Source: Chloracidobacterium sp.
GTDB taxonomy: Bacteria > Acidobacteriota > Blastocatellia > Pyrinomonadales > Pyrinomonadaceae
Length of the DNA: 64,000 bases
Direction: 5' to 3'
NCBI GenBank assembly: GCA_016716305.1
Contig: JADJWP010000002.1
Span: 620,001 to 684,000 of the forward strand
Of the stretch, positions 15,540 to 24,296 are shown piece by piece. The first letter of the stretch is position 1. Every line of letters begins with the position of its first letter. The position numbers were made by a program, and so were the translations under genes. The notes beneath the pieces are model-generated. The model did not search any database, was not told where the DNA came from, and saw only the letters and a program-made list of their open reading frames with translations.

Positions 15540-16178
15540 ATGAAAGTAGACGAACAACGAGAGCGGGCGAGCTTTTTCCTCGAGATCGTGAATTTACTGC
15601 CGTCCGATCTTGATCCCGGAGAGATTTTGCCCGGTATTGACACCTTCGACCCGGTGCTTGTCGCCGAGCCCATATCCGCGATTCGCGAATGGTTGCGGCG
15701 GTTCGAAAAGTTTCCCGCCTTCGTCGACTTCATAACCAACAATTCATTGACATTGCAGAACGCTCGAAATCAGCTCTTTGTCTTTCGTCAGTTTCGGTCG
15801 ATGATCGAAGCCATCCTTGATTTAGGTGCTAAAGAAAGAGGCGAGCGAGTCGAATCGGTTGGCCGGGATCCTGACAATAGAAGGCAGTTAATCTATTGGG
15901 GCGGCCTCCGGCACACCGGGACTTTCAGCCTTCCGTGCGAACTGCTGAGCGAAAGAAGCGACGGGTTCGAAAACCCGCCGAAGCTAAAGGTTCAACCTGG
16001 GCACCGGATCAACGACTTGCAAGGCCTGGATCCACGGCGGTTCAAGCGATGCCCGATCGCGACATGTCGTAAGGCGTTCTTCGCAACCCGGCTTTTCACG
16101 AAATCCGGTCATGCTGAATGCTGCTCGGCAAAATGCGGGGCGACCTATCGAAAAAAACGTCAGCGAGGTCTCAAATAA
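15540..16178 (+). CDS. CGNR-like zinc-finger regulator upstream of the integrase
   Basis: 212 residues. The C-terminal 45 residues resemble a CGNR zinc finger: FKRCPIATCRKAFF, then CCSAKCGATYRKKRQR (canonical form ends CGNR-x-K-x-R-x-R). The N-terminal 150 residues are mostly helical and may be an ABATE-like sensor, though I see no firm match. CGNR proteins are transcription factors. The stop overlaps the integrase start (TAATG), so the two are made together. Good candidate for binding the flanking 12-bp inverted sites. The start is uncertain: no strong ribosome binding site precedes 15540. Confidence 0.7.
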   Translation: MKVDEQRERASFFLEIVNLLPSDLDPGEILPGIDTFDPVLVAEPISAIREWLRRFEKFPAFVDFITNNSLTLQNARNQLFVFRQFRSMIEAILDLGAKERGERVESVGRDPDNRRQLIYWGGLRHTGTFSLPCELLSERSDGFENPPKLKVQPGHRINDLQGLDPRRFKRCPIATCRKAFFATRLFTKSGHAECCSAKCGATYRKKRQRGLK

Positions 16179-17347
16179 TGGCAGGTCACATATCGAAACG
16201 CGGGCCTAATACATGGAGAGTTCGGATCACATTCGGAACCGATGCCGCCGGCAAGCGGATCACCTTTAACAAGACGATCCACGGCCCGAAGAAAGCGGCC
16301 GAAAAATACCTTCGCGACAAACTGACCGAGAAAGACACCGGGACGTTCATTCAGCCTTCCGCAGAGTCGCTCAATGCGTATCTGGATCGATGGCTCGCAG
16401 ATAGTGCGAAGCCGCGGCTCGCCGAAAGCACCTTCGAGAATTACAAGTATCTGCTCGGCCTGTACGTCCGGAAGGCCCTCGGTGCTCGTAAGCTCGCCGA
16501 CGTGCGGCTTCTGGATATTCAGCGGCTCTATTCTGATCTGACGGCTGCCGGTCGTTCGCCGCGGACCGTGCGCTATGTTCACGCGATCCTTCGCTCTGCA
16601 TTCGCCCAGGCGATCACGTGGCGGCTGATAGCCGTCAATCCATGCAGCGGTGCGGACCTTCCGCAAAGGTCACACGCGGAAATGAAGGCATTCTCGCCCG
16701 ACGAAGCTAAACGGTTCCTGGCCGCTGCTAAAGCCGATCGGTTGTCCCTGCTCTTCATGTTCGCACTCGAGAGCGGTATGCGTCCGGAAGAGTACCTTGC
16801 GTTGAAATGGGCTGATATCGATTTTGCAAACAATACTGCGACGGTACAGCGGACACTCGTTCGCAGAAAAACGAAAGGCGGCGGCTGGTATTTCGGAAAG
16901 CCGAAAACCGCGAAGTCTCGCCGATGCGTTCCAATGAGCCGTGAGATCTTTGCGAAGCTCAAGGATCACCGGACCACCCAACTTGAACAAATGATGCGCC
17001 TCGGCAGCGAATACGATCGGAACGATCTGGTTTTCGCTAATGACTTCGGCGGGCCGCTCGATCTTAAGAATATAAGGACGCGGAACTTTGCCCGGATACT
17101 CGAAGCCGCCGGGCTCGGGCATTATGAAACGGTCGACGATGAAAAGGTGTTTATTCCGGGCTTTCGCGTTTACGATCTAAGGCATTCAATGGCGACGTTG
17201 ATGCTCGCCGATGGTGTGCATCCCAAGATCGTTTCCGAACGCCTTGGACACGCCTCGATCGTTTTAACGTTGGACACTTATTCGCATGTGCTGCCGAGCA
17301 TGCAGAAGGACGCGACCGCCCGGCTCGGTGCGGTGCTGTATAGCTAA
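16178..17347 (+). CDS. tyrosine recombinase/phage integrase
   Basis: 389 residues. Layout: AP2-like N-terminal arm-binding strands (GTWRV-type, 10-30), core-binding helical domain (about 60-160), catalytic domain (170-385). Catalytic residues visible: R202 in SGMRPEEYLAL, K near 241-246, box II R335 in YDLRHSMATL (first His replaced by Tyr332), H358 in RLGHAS, and nucleophile Y368 in LDTYSHV. It starts on the ATG overlapping the stop of the zinc-finger gene. It lies 152 bp from the right core and is the enzyme expected to recombine the 46-bp tRNA repeats. Confidence 0.97.
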   Translation: MAGHISKRGPNTWRVRITFGTDAAGKRITFNKTIHGPKKAAEKYLRDKLTEKDTGTFIQPSAESLNAYLDRWLADSAKPRLAESTFENYKYLLGLYVRKALGARKLADVRLLDIQRLYSDLTAAGRSPRTVRYVHAILRSAFAQAITWRLIAVNPCSGADLPQRSHAEMKAFSPDEAKRFLAAAKADRLSLLFMFALESGMRPEEYLALKWADIDFANNTATVQRTLVRRKTKGGGWYFGKPKTAKSRRCVPMSREIFAKLKDHRTTQLEQMMRLGSEYDRNDLVFANDFGGPLDLKNIRTRNFARILEAAGLGHYETVDDEKVFIPGFRVYDLRHSMATLMLADGVHPKIVSERLGHASIVLTLDTYSHVLPSMQKDATARLGAVLYS

Positions 17348-17352
17348 AAAAT

Positions 17353-17371
17353 GGGAACCAAATGGGAACCG
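17353..17371 (+). promoter_or_regulatory. candidate right arm-type integrase site
   Basis: Two GGGAAC hexamers spaced 11 bp (17353 and 17364), directly after the integrase stop codon. The same 19-bp layout and orientation as the block at 7739-7757 at the other end. Confidence 0.5.
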
Positions 17372-17499
17372 AACTTGCCAAAACTGACTGTAACGCACCG
17401 AAACAGAGTATAAGGCTAGAGCCGCGAAATGCCCGAATTTACGGCACGAAACGCGACTTATCGCAACTAAAACGAACAATGAAAAACTCGCCGTTGGAC

Positions 17500-17545
17500 A
17501 CTACGAATCAAGGGGTCGCATGTTCGAATCATGCCGGGTGTACCA
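17500..17545 (+). repeat. attR core, 46-bp direct repeat
   Basis: Exact copy of tRNA-Arg positions 7644-7689 without the 5' half, so not a functional tRNA. It is followed 19 bases later by the original tRNA terminator. Confidence 0.95.
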
Positions 17546-17563
17546 CAATTCGTTATGAAAAAG

Positions 17564-17588
17564 GACGGCATCCGTGCTGTCTTTTTTT
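17564..17588. terminator. original tRNA-Arg terminator, bidirectional
   Basis: GACGGCA (17564-17570), loop TCCG, TGCTGTC (17575-17581) with one wobble, then seven T residues. A-rich flank on the left gives CTTTTT on the minus strand, so it can also end the convergent outer-membrane gene. Confidence 0.75.
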
Positions 17589-17616
17589 GTTTCGTGCAAG
17601 AGTTAGTTAATACGTA

Positions 17617-18420
17617 TCATCTTCCTTTCACCTTGAAAGCATAGCCAAATGAAATCACGAGATTACCTGTCCGGCTCTTGCCGTTATTTATTGTGTCTTT
17701 TTGAAGTGTCGTCAGGCCATACGAGGCCCGAACGTCAATAAAGAGGTAGTCCTTTTTATAGGGAAACCGAACACCACCACCACCGGTAATTCCGAAGTTC
17801 ACTCGGTTAAGGCTTTCGATCACATCGGTATCGGCGTCGAATGGGATCGGAGGAAGCGGTTGGTTTGTCGGGGGTATCAATAGCGGAGTCCCATTTCGAT
17901 CGACATAGATCGTACTCGATCCTCGAGTCTCCTGCGTCGCCTTCAACAGGAAACCGGTATACGGTCCGCCGTTTATGTACGGCTCAGGGCCTGATTCGCG
18001 ACGCCATGTATATTTGAACATTACAGGAACTTCGAGATATTCGAGTTTTGCCGTGTTCTCAAAATCTGCAAAGTAGAATGCTCCTGGCGGCAACGGCGGA
18101 AGGCCGGGCAGTGGCTGAGTTATCGGCTGAATCCCGTCTCGCTTGCCGCCCTGGGGCGCATAATCAATCCCGATCTGAATGGAGACTCGTTTTGTAAGCC
18201 CAACATCTGCAAAAGCGCCAAAATTTGGAGCCAGCCGCGATTTGTAATCACGTGTTATCTCCTGTTCATCGCCGCTAACCAAATTAGGCAAACTGAATCC
18301 GCCCTTGAAACCGACGAAAGCCTCTCTTTCTTCTGATTGGGCATCGGCCGCGATGTGCGAAAAACAAAGGAGGAGCGCGAATAGGGTTAAAGACACAAAA
18401 GCTCGATACGATCTTTGCAT
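17617..18420 (-). CDS. outer-membrane beta-barrel protein (PorT/OmpA-barrel type)
   Basis: 267 residues from the ATG at 18420, which follows GAGGTG and opens a signal peptide (hydrophobic about 8-23, ending AADAQ). The mature part has alternating strands with aromatic girdle residues (VSIQIGIDYAPQGG, YINGGPYTGFLLKA, LFIDVRASYGL) and ends in a strand LVISFGYAFKVKG, as in small 8-strand barrels of the outer membrane beta-barrel family. A Pro-rich loop occurs near residues 105-120. Convergent with the element; function likely structural or transport, not assigned. Confidence 0.75.
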   Translation of the reverse strand: MQRSYRAFVSLTLFALLLCFSHIAADAQSEEREAFVGFKGGFSLPNLVSGDEQEITRDYKSRLAPNFGAFADVGLTKRVSIQIGIDYAPQGGKRDGIQPITQPLPGLPPLPPGAFYFADFENTAKLEYLEVPVMFKYTWRRESGPEPYINGGPYTGFLLKATQETRGSSTIYVDRNGTPLLIPPTNQPLPPIPFDADTDVIESLNRVNFGITGGGGVRFPYKKDYLFIDVRASYGLTTLQKDTINNGKSRTGNLVISFGYAFKVKGR

Positions 18421-18591
18421 TGGATCACCTCGATAGATTGCGACTAACAGACAAATCGATCTCGTCGTTTGACGAGAGCCATTCACTGGACGTCTCCGGC
18501 AAAAACGAACAACCGGAGAGAAGCTAATTGTTGCAGGGACTTAAAGTCGGATAACAAGGTTCGAAGAACTGCCATTCGGCGTACAAGACAC

Positions 18592-19836
18592 CTACGCGGC
18601 CTGATCGATCGGAGCGACGATGTCGAAGACCGGCGTCTTACGTTCGACCATTTCGCGTGTGATGAAAATATCCTTGACCTTTTTCTCAGACGGAAGAACG
18701 TACATCGACTCGAGCAATATCTCTTCCATTATCATCATCAATCCGCGTGCTCCGACCTTACGTTTGTGGGCTTGCTGGGCGATCGCTTTCAACGCACCCT
18801 CAGAGAACTTAAGGCTGATGTTGTCGAACTCGAACTTCCTTTGATATTGACGGACAAGAGCGTTCTTTGGTTCAGTTAGGATCTTGATAAGCGCGTCTTC
18901 ATCAAGTTCGGAAAGCGTCCCGATCACGGGAAGGCGGCCAACGAATTCCGGGATAAGGCCATAATGGATCAGGTCCTCAGGCTCAAGCAGGCTGAAAGAC
19001 TCGTTGCGACGCTGTTTGCTCGATTTGACATCAGCCTGAAATCCGAGCGACTTATTGCGAAAACGTTTTTCAATGACCTTTTCAAGGCCGATAAATGCAC
19101 CGCCGCAAATGAAAAGGATATTGGTAGTATCAAGTTGGGTAAATTCCTGCTGCGGGTGTTTGCGCCCGCCGCCCGTCGGGATGTTCGCGACCGTTCCCTC
19201 GAGGATCTTTAACAATGCCTGCTGAACGCCTTCGCCCGAAACATCGCGGGTGATAGACGGATTGTCGTCTTTGCGACAGATCTTGTCGATCTCATCTATA
19301 TAGATGATGCCTTGTTGAGCACGCTCGACGTCATTCCCAGCGGCCTGAAGCAACCTGAGAAGAATATTCTCGACGTCTTCGCCCACATAACCAGCCTCGG
19401 TGAGGCTAGTCGCGTCGACAATGCAAAAAGGGACGCTTAGTTGTCGGGCAAGAGTCTGAGCGAGAAGAGTCTTGCCTGTTCCAGTAGGCCCAATAAGAAG
19501 TATGTTCGACTTCTGAAGTTCGATCTCGCCGCGGCGTTTCGCGAGTTCGAGGCGTTTGTAATGTTGATATACGGCGACCGAGAGCCGCTTTTTAGGCTCG
19601 TCCTGACCGATCACATATTCATCGAGAAATGCCTTGATCTCCTGCGGCTTTGGCAAGTTCGCCCGATTTGCCGCCGTCGCGGTCTGTTCGTCATCATTGA
19701 TGATCTCGTTACAGATATCGATGCACTCATTGCAAACGTAAACGCCGGGACCGGCGATGAGTTTCTTGACGTCGTTCTGCGATTTGCCGCAAAACGAGCA
19801 GCAAAGGAGTTCTTCGGGTCTGCGGAAATTTGCCAT
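18592..19836 (-). CDS. clpX: ATP-dependent Clp protease ATP-binding subunit ClpX
   Basis: 414 residues, normal family length. Zinc-binding domain with C13-x2-C16 and C35-x2-C38; AAA+ module with Walker A GPTGTGKT (116-123), Walker B IIYIDEIDK, and the pore/IGF-type region (FICGGAFIGLEKVI). ClpX unfolds tagged substrates and feeds them to ClpP. It follows clpP by 69 bases on the same strand in the standard tig-clpP-clpX order. Confidence 0.98.
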   Translation of the reverse strand: MANFRRPEELLCCSFCGKSQNDVKKLIAGPGVYVCNECIDICNEIINDDEQTATAANRANLPKPQEIKAFLDEYVIGQDEPKKRLSVAVYQHYKRLELAKRRGEIELQKSNILLIGPTGTGKTLLAQTLARQLSVPFCIVDATSLTEAGYVGEDVENILLRLLQAAGNDVERAQQGIIYIDEIDKICRKDDNPSITRDVSGEGVQQALLKILEGTVANIPTGGGRKHPQQEFTQLDTTNILFICGGAFIGLEKVIEKRFRNKSLGFQADVKSSKQRRNESFSLLEPEDLIHYGLIPEFVGRLPVIGTLSELDEDALIKILTEPKNALVRQYQRKFEFDNISLKFSEGALKAIAQQAHKRKVGARGLMMIMEEILLESMYVLPSEKKVKDIFITREMVERKTPVFDIVAPIDQAA

Positions 19837-19905
19837 ATTTCAGAGAAACCGGGCTACCGTCGCGGCGACTTTCGAACCTCGAGGTACTGCAACGATACCA
19901 CTACC

Positions 19906-20493
19906 TTACTTTTCCCGATGCTCGATCACTTCATCAATAAGCCCATATTCTTTGGCCTGGATCGGCGAAAGGATACGATCACGTTCGACATCGAGCTCGA
20001 CCCGTTCGAAAGACTGGCCGCTGTGATGAGCCAGGATCCGTGACGTCATCTCTCGCATTCTCAATATCTCTTCGGCCATGATGCGAACGTCGGTCGCTTG
20101 TCCGGTCGCTCCACCCGATGGCTGATGTATGAGGATTCGCGAATGGGGCAACGCAAAGCGCTTTCCTTTTGTTCCGGCTGTGAGCAATAGAGCACCCATC
20201 GAAGCACATTGGCCAACACAGATCGTCGTCACATCGTTCTTGATGAATTGCATCGTATCGTAGATAGCCATACCCGCGGTGATCGATCCGCCGGGGCTAT
20301 TGATATAAAGATTGATATCACGTTCGGGATCCTCGGCCTCCAGGAAAAGCAATTGCGCGACCAACAAATTCGCGATCTGATCGTCTATCGGCGTACCGAT
20401 AAAGATAATACTGTCCTTTAACAGCCGTGAAAAAATGTCGAACGCCCGCTCACCGCGGGAGGTTTGTTCGACGACCATTGGAACTAACGCCAT
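19906..20493 (-). CDS. clpP: ATP-dependent Clp protease proteolytic subunit ClpP
   Basis: 195 residues. The Ser protease triad is S98 (QCASMGA), H123 (RILIHQPSGG) and D172. A short propeptide-like start is present. Forms the tetradecameric chamber with ClpX. Lies between tig and clpX, about 150 bases after the trigger factor stop. Confidence 0.98.
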   Translation of the reverse strand: MALVPMVVEQTSRGERAFDIFSRLLKDSIIFIGTPIDDQIANLLVAQLLFLEAEDPERDINLYINSPGGSITAGMAIYDTMQFIKNDVTTICVGQCASMGALLLTAGTKGKRFALPHSRILIHQPSGGATGQATDVRIMAEEILRMREMTSRILAHHSGQSFERVELDVERDRILSPIQAKEYGLIDEVIEHREK

Positions 20494-20642
20494 ATTGTTT
20501 CTCTCAGATTGGACTTTCGTTCAAGTAGTGGCTTAACTCTTAAACGATAACTTATTGTAAAAACGGCCGATTGCAGATTTTACACAGATTCATGAAAATT
20601 GCAAGGCATTGAACAATTGCCTCATCTTTCTTCCCGAAAACG

Positions 20643-22073
20643 CTACTTGGTCTTTGCCGACCTCTTCCTTTCGGGCTTTGCATCAGCGGATGCCTCATTT
20701 TTTTTCTTCGCCGACTTTTTCGGCTTTTCGGTCGAAACAACCGGCTCGGGCGCATTTTCGTCGACCCATGGTGAATCTGTGACGTTTGCGTGTTCGATGA
20801 TCGCTTCGATCGTCTTGCGGGTCTTCAGGTTGTTCTCGATCGTGCCCAAACCACCCTGTTTCTCCAACGTCGCACGAACCTCGTCGGGTGACGTTCGATA
20901 GTATTCCGCGATCTTCGCGAGTTCATCATCGATCTCGTCATTCTCGACGACGATCTTTTCAGCTTCGGCCACCTTGTCCAACAGCATGGCCCCGCGAACA
21001 TCTCTTTCTGCTTGGGTTCGCATCTGTGAGAACGCCATCTGGATGAAATCATTCTCGACCTTGTTCAAATCTACACCACGCTGCTGCAGGTCCTGTGCGA
21101 AATTGTTTAGCAGATTTCGCGACTGATTCTCTATAAGAGTATTCGGCACCTCAAACGGATGCGATTCGATCAATCGAGCGATGGCTACATTGCGAATTCG
21201 TGCGTCGGCATCCGATTTTGCATAGGTCTCGAGATCGGCTCTCAGCTTATTGCGGAGATCGGCCATCGATTCGTAACCCTCGTCCAGGCTCCTCGCCCAG
21301 TCGTCGTTAGCTTCGGGGGTTTCCATCAAGCCGACCGATTTGATCTTCGCTTTATAATGAACCGTCTTGCCCGCAAGTGCTTGAGAAGAAAAATCCTCTG
21401 CATAAGACACCGTGAATTCCTTTTCTTCGTCGGGCCGGACGCCGATCAGGTTTTCGGTGAAGGAACTCTCGATCATTTCATCGCCAAGTTTGACCTCAAG
21501 ATCCGAAGCGGTGATCGGCTGACCTTCCGGATCATCGGCGAACGTACCTTCCAGATCCGCGATTACCGTGTCCCCGATCGCTGATGCGCGGCCCTCGACC
21601 GGAATGAGCGCTGCCTCCTGGCCAAGGCGGTTTGCAATCAGGTCTTCGATCTCTTTTTCTTCAACGGGCTTGATCTGACGCGACACCTCGATCCCTTTGT
21701 AATCAGGCATCGGCACCTCGGGCATCACTTCGACATGTACGTGCAGTTTTATCGACTCAGAACCATTTACTTTAACATTTTCAACGTTGTCAATATGTAA
21801 ATGAGGTTCGGCGAGCGGCTGAAGTTCATGTTCACGAATCGCCTCGGTCACCTTTTCGGGAAGTAGAAACTGAAGCACCTCTTGCTTGATCTCTTCCTTG
21901 AAACGGACGCGAATTACATCAAGCGGAGCATACCCCTTTCGAAAACCAGGAACAGAAGCGCCTTTTGCATAGCGCTGGCTGACCTTGCCGTATGCGTCCT
22001 TAAGCGACGAAGCGTCGACCTCGATATGAAGTTCACGCTGTGTCGGAGAGATCTCTTTTATTTCGCTTTTCAT
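20643..22073 (-). CDS. tig: trigger factor, peptidyl-prolyl isomerase chaperone
   Basis: 476 residues. N-terminal ribosome-binding domain with the GFRKGYAP signature (near residue 43), central FKBP-like PPIase domain (GDTVIADLEGTF to about 240), and a helical C-terminal chaperone domain. The C-terminus carries an extra Lys/Arg/Ala-rich tail (PKKSAKKKNEAS region) beyond the usual end. The ATG at 22073 is preferred to an upstream frame extension because it gives the family N-terminus. First gene of the tig-clpP-clpX cluster. Confidence 0.96.
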   Translation of the reverse strand: MKSEIKEISPTQRELHIEVDASSLKDAYGKVSQRYAKGASVPGFRKGYAPLDVIRVRFKEEIKQEVLQFLLPEKVTEAIREHELQPLAEPHLHIDNVENVKVNGSESIKLHVHVEVMPEVPMPDYKGIEVSRQIKPVEEKEIEDLIANRLGQEAALIPVEGRASAIGDTVIADLEGTFADDPEGQPITASDLEVKLGDEMIESSFTENLIGVRPDEEKEFTVSYAEDFSSQALAGKTVHYKAKIKSVGLMETPEANDDWARSLDEGYESMADLRNKLRADLETYAKSDADARIRNVAIARLIESHPFEVPNTLIENQSRNLLNNFAQDLQQRGVDLNKVENDFIQMAFSQMRTQAERDVRGAMLLDKVAEAEKIVVENDEIDDELAKIAEYYRTSPDEVRATLEKQGGLGTIENNLKTRKTIEAIIEHANVTDSPWVDENAPEPVVSTEKPKKSAKKKNEASADAKPERKRSAKTK

Positions 22074-22232
22074 TAATTGCCTGAGAATAAGTCTATTATC
22101 AAACAAGAGGATAACCAAGCGACGGGCAAAAGTCGAATAACCTGAAAATCAAAAAAACCCGTTGGCGAACATCGCATTTAGCAAAATGACGAAGGGCGTC
22201 ATCTTCGCGCGTCCACGAACGGGCCTTGAACT

Positions 22233-22317
22233 TGGTGCCGAGGGCGAGACTCGAACTCGCACGTCTTTCGACGCTAGATCCTAAGTCTAGTGCGTCTGCC
22301 AATTTCGCCACCTCGGC
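22233..22317 (-). tRNA. tRNA-Leu(UAG)
   Basis: 85 bases with encoded CCA. Acceptor GCCGAGG/CCTCGGC; anticodon stem CTAGA/TCTAG with loop CTTAGGA giving UAG (Leu, CUA); long variable arm CGTCGAAAGACG, as in class II tRNAs; T loop TTCGAGTC. Confidence 0.96.
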
Positions 22318-22376
22318 AAGAGATCCGGCTACGGCAATATCGAATTTAGCCAATGATGCCGAAAATGTCTAGCCAC

Positions 22377-22640
22377 TTACTTGTTAAGGTATTTGCGGTC
22401 GTATTCTTCCCACGACATGTTGAAATCGCGGTCCTCGATCTCGCCGTATGCCGAGCCCGAACCCAACGCATTACTCTCGAGTCGCTTGAAAAGGCGATAG
22501 CCTCCGTATCCGACCGCTGCAATGAGCCCGATCCAGAACGCATAACCCAGCAGCGACCAAACAATTCCAAGAAGCCAGAAGACCGCAAAAACTCCGAACA
22601 CGAGTGCGAGTATTGCAAGAATGACCTTAATAAAATTCAT
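22377..22640 (-). CDS. small two-helix membrane protein
   Basis: 87 residues from the ATG at 22640, which has GGAGG upstream at 7-base spacing. Two adjacent hydrophobic helices (about 4-22 and 25-45) precede a polar C-terminal tail with EEYDRKYLNK. No family recognised. Divergent from murE and upstream of tRNA-Leu. Confidence 0.65.
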   Translation of the reverse strand: MNFIKVILAILALVFGVFAVFWLLGIVWSLLGYAFWIGLIAAVGYGGYRLFKRLESNALGSGSAYGEIEDRDFNMSWEEYDRKYLNK

Positions 22641-22711
22641 GTCCAAACCTCCGTCGTTGACTACTATACGAAATTTCTGCTGCGATGTTCGTTTGAAAAT
22701 GCCATCTATCG

Positions 22712-22717
22712 TATAAT
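22712..22717 (+). promoter_or_regulatory. -10 box before murE
   Basis: Consensus TATAAT 35 bases before the murE start; a clear -35 box at 17-18 bp is poor (TTCGTT). Confidence 0.45.
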
Positions 22718-22751
22718 CCTCTTCTCGAATCCAAGTTCTACCCGATAAAAA

Positions 22752-24254
22752 TTGTCGATACAAGAAACTAACTCAAGATCCCTTTCTGACGACCTCGGAG
22801 CCATTCATTACGGTTCCACGGTTTCAAGGACGACGGACGTTACCCACGATTCGCGTCAAGTCCGCGAAGGCACGCTTTTCGTTGCGATCAAAGGAGCGAC
22901 CGTCGACGGCCATCGTTTCATTGAAGATGTCATGCGTCGCGGAGCCGCAGGCATAATCTCGGAGTACGATCCGCCGGAGGCTTTCGAAGGGATTTGGTTG
23001 AAGGTTAGTGATGCCCGGGTCGCATTGGCAAAGTCCGCGTCAATAATTAATGGCCACCCATCGCACAAACTCGACCTCGTTGGCGTTACGGGAACTAATG
23101 GAAAGACTACGACGACATATCTTTGTTACGCATTGGCCGAAGCGTCGGGCGTAAAATCCGCGATGCTGACGACGGTTGAATACCGGATCGGCGAACGATC
23201 CGAAGAAGCGATCCGGACAACGCCCGAAGCGAGCGACACCAACCGCTTCCTCAGACATGCGGTGGACGAAGGATGCGGCTTTGCAGCTATGGAAGCTTCC
23301 TCGCAGGCGATCGACCTTCATCGCTGCGATTGGCTCCGGTTCAAGATCGCTGTATTTACGAATCTCACACAGGATCACCTCGACTACCATCTGACGATGG
23401 AGAACTACTTCGATGCAAAGAAAAAGCTCTTTGACGGAAGGCTCGGAGAAAAACCGGCGTCGAGTGTAATTAATATCGACGACGAATGGGGTTCTCGGCT
23501 AGCGGACGAACTGAAAGCTGCGGGACAGAGGGTAGTCACAATTTCGCAAGATGCCGCACGTCGTTTTGCCGACCTCACGGCTGAAAACGTCATGGTTTCT
23601 TTGTTAAAAGGGACGTCGTTTCTTTTGAAGACTCCCGAGGGAGAACGGACCGTGATCTCCCCGCTCGTTGGCCGCCCTCATGTTTATAACATGCTCGCCG
23701 CATCGGCGACGGCGCTCGAGCTCGGCTACAGTCTTGAGGACATAGTCAACGGGCTCTCAAAATGCATCGGCGCTCCGGGTAGGTTCGAGCGTGTGCAGCA
23801 CGATGGAGATTTTGCGGTCGTGGTTGATTATGCCCATACCGACGACGCATTGCTAAATACACTGAGGACGGCAAAGGAGCTAACCAAAGGCCGCGTGATA
23901 ACCGTTTTCGGCTGTGGCGGCGACCGTGACAAAACAAAACGAAAGCCAATGGGCCGCGCTGCAGGCAGCCACAGTGACATTGCCATAATAACGTCAGATA
24001 ATCCGCGAACGGAGGATCCGCTGAAGATAATGGATGAGATCGAGTCTGGACTTAAGGAGACCGGTACCGAGTATTTGTCGATCTCAGACCGACGCGAGGC
24101 GATCAACAAAGCGATCTCGCTTGCGTCTCCCGGAGACGTCGTGATCATCGCCGGCAAGGGTCATGAGAACTACCAGATCATCGGCAGCGATAAGTTTCAT
24201 TTTGACGATCGTGAGGTTGCGCTTGCGGCTCTCGAAGCGCTCAAAGAGATTTGA
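22752..24254 (+). CDS. murE: UDP-N-acetylmuramyl-tripeptide synthetase (MurE, DAP type)
   Basis: 500 residues. ATP-binding loop GTNGKTT (114-120), the Mur-family central motifs (EASSQAIDLHR, VFTNLTQDHLDYH), and the DNPRTEDP motif that marks meso-diaminopimelate specificity. Adds the third residue to the peptidoglycan stem peptide in the cytoplasm. The start is a TTG: an in-frame TAA lies just upstream at 22746, and the N-terminus aligns well from there. It stands outside any mur/fts cluster, with no murF or mraY next to it. Confidence 0.95.
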   Translation: MSIQETNSRSLSDDLGAIHYGSTVSRTTDVTHDSRQVREGTLFVAIKGATVDGHRFIEDVMRRGAAGIISEYDPPEAFEGIWLKVSDARVALAKSASIINGHPSHKLDLVGVTGTNGKTTTTYLCYALAEASGVKSAMLTTVEYRIGERSEEAIRTTPEASDTNRFLRHAVDEGCGFAAMEASSQAIDLHRCDWLRFKIAVFTNLTQDHLDYHLTMENYFDAKKKLFDGRLGEKPASSVINIDDEWGSRLADELKAAGQRVVTISQDAARRFADLTAENVMVSLLKGTSFLLKTPEGERTVISPLVGRPHVYNMLAASATALELGYSLEDIVNGLSKCIGAPGRFERVQHDGDFAVVVDYAHTDDALLNTLRTAKELTKGRVITVFGCGGDRDKTKRKPMGRAAGSHSDIAIITSDNPRTEDPLKIMDEIESGLKETGTEYLSISDRREAINKAISLASPGDVVIIAGKGHENYQIIGSDKFHFDDREVALAALEALKEI

Positions 24255-24296
24255 GGCAAATATACTTTGCTGTTCCGGCGTCCATCGGTTGTGATC

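Larger units (their letters stand above)
7644..17545. mobile_element. 9.9 kb integrative phage-like element in tRNA-Arg
   Basis: Bounded by perfect 46-bp direct repeats of the tRNA-Arg 3' half. It contains a tyrosine integrase, an excisionase-like gene, a replication-like gene, an HK97-type capsid gene, tail chaperones with a frameshift site and a tape-measure gene. It has no terminase, portal, prohead protease, tail-tip, fibre or lysis gene that I can see. Nearly all genes form a leftward, tightly packed operon; only the right-arm regulator and integrase and one left-end gene read rightward. The genes are intact and tightly packed, so it does not look like a decayed remnant, although clean deletion from a larger prophage is possible. 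Confidence 0.93.

Noticed and set aside
17500..17545. Second tRNA-Arg
   Set aside because: Only the 3' half is present; no acceptor 5' strand or D arm. It is the attR core.
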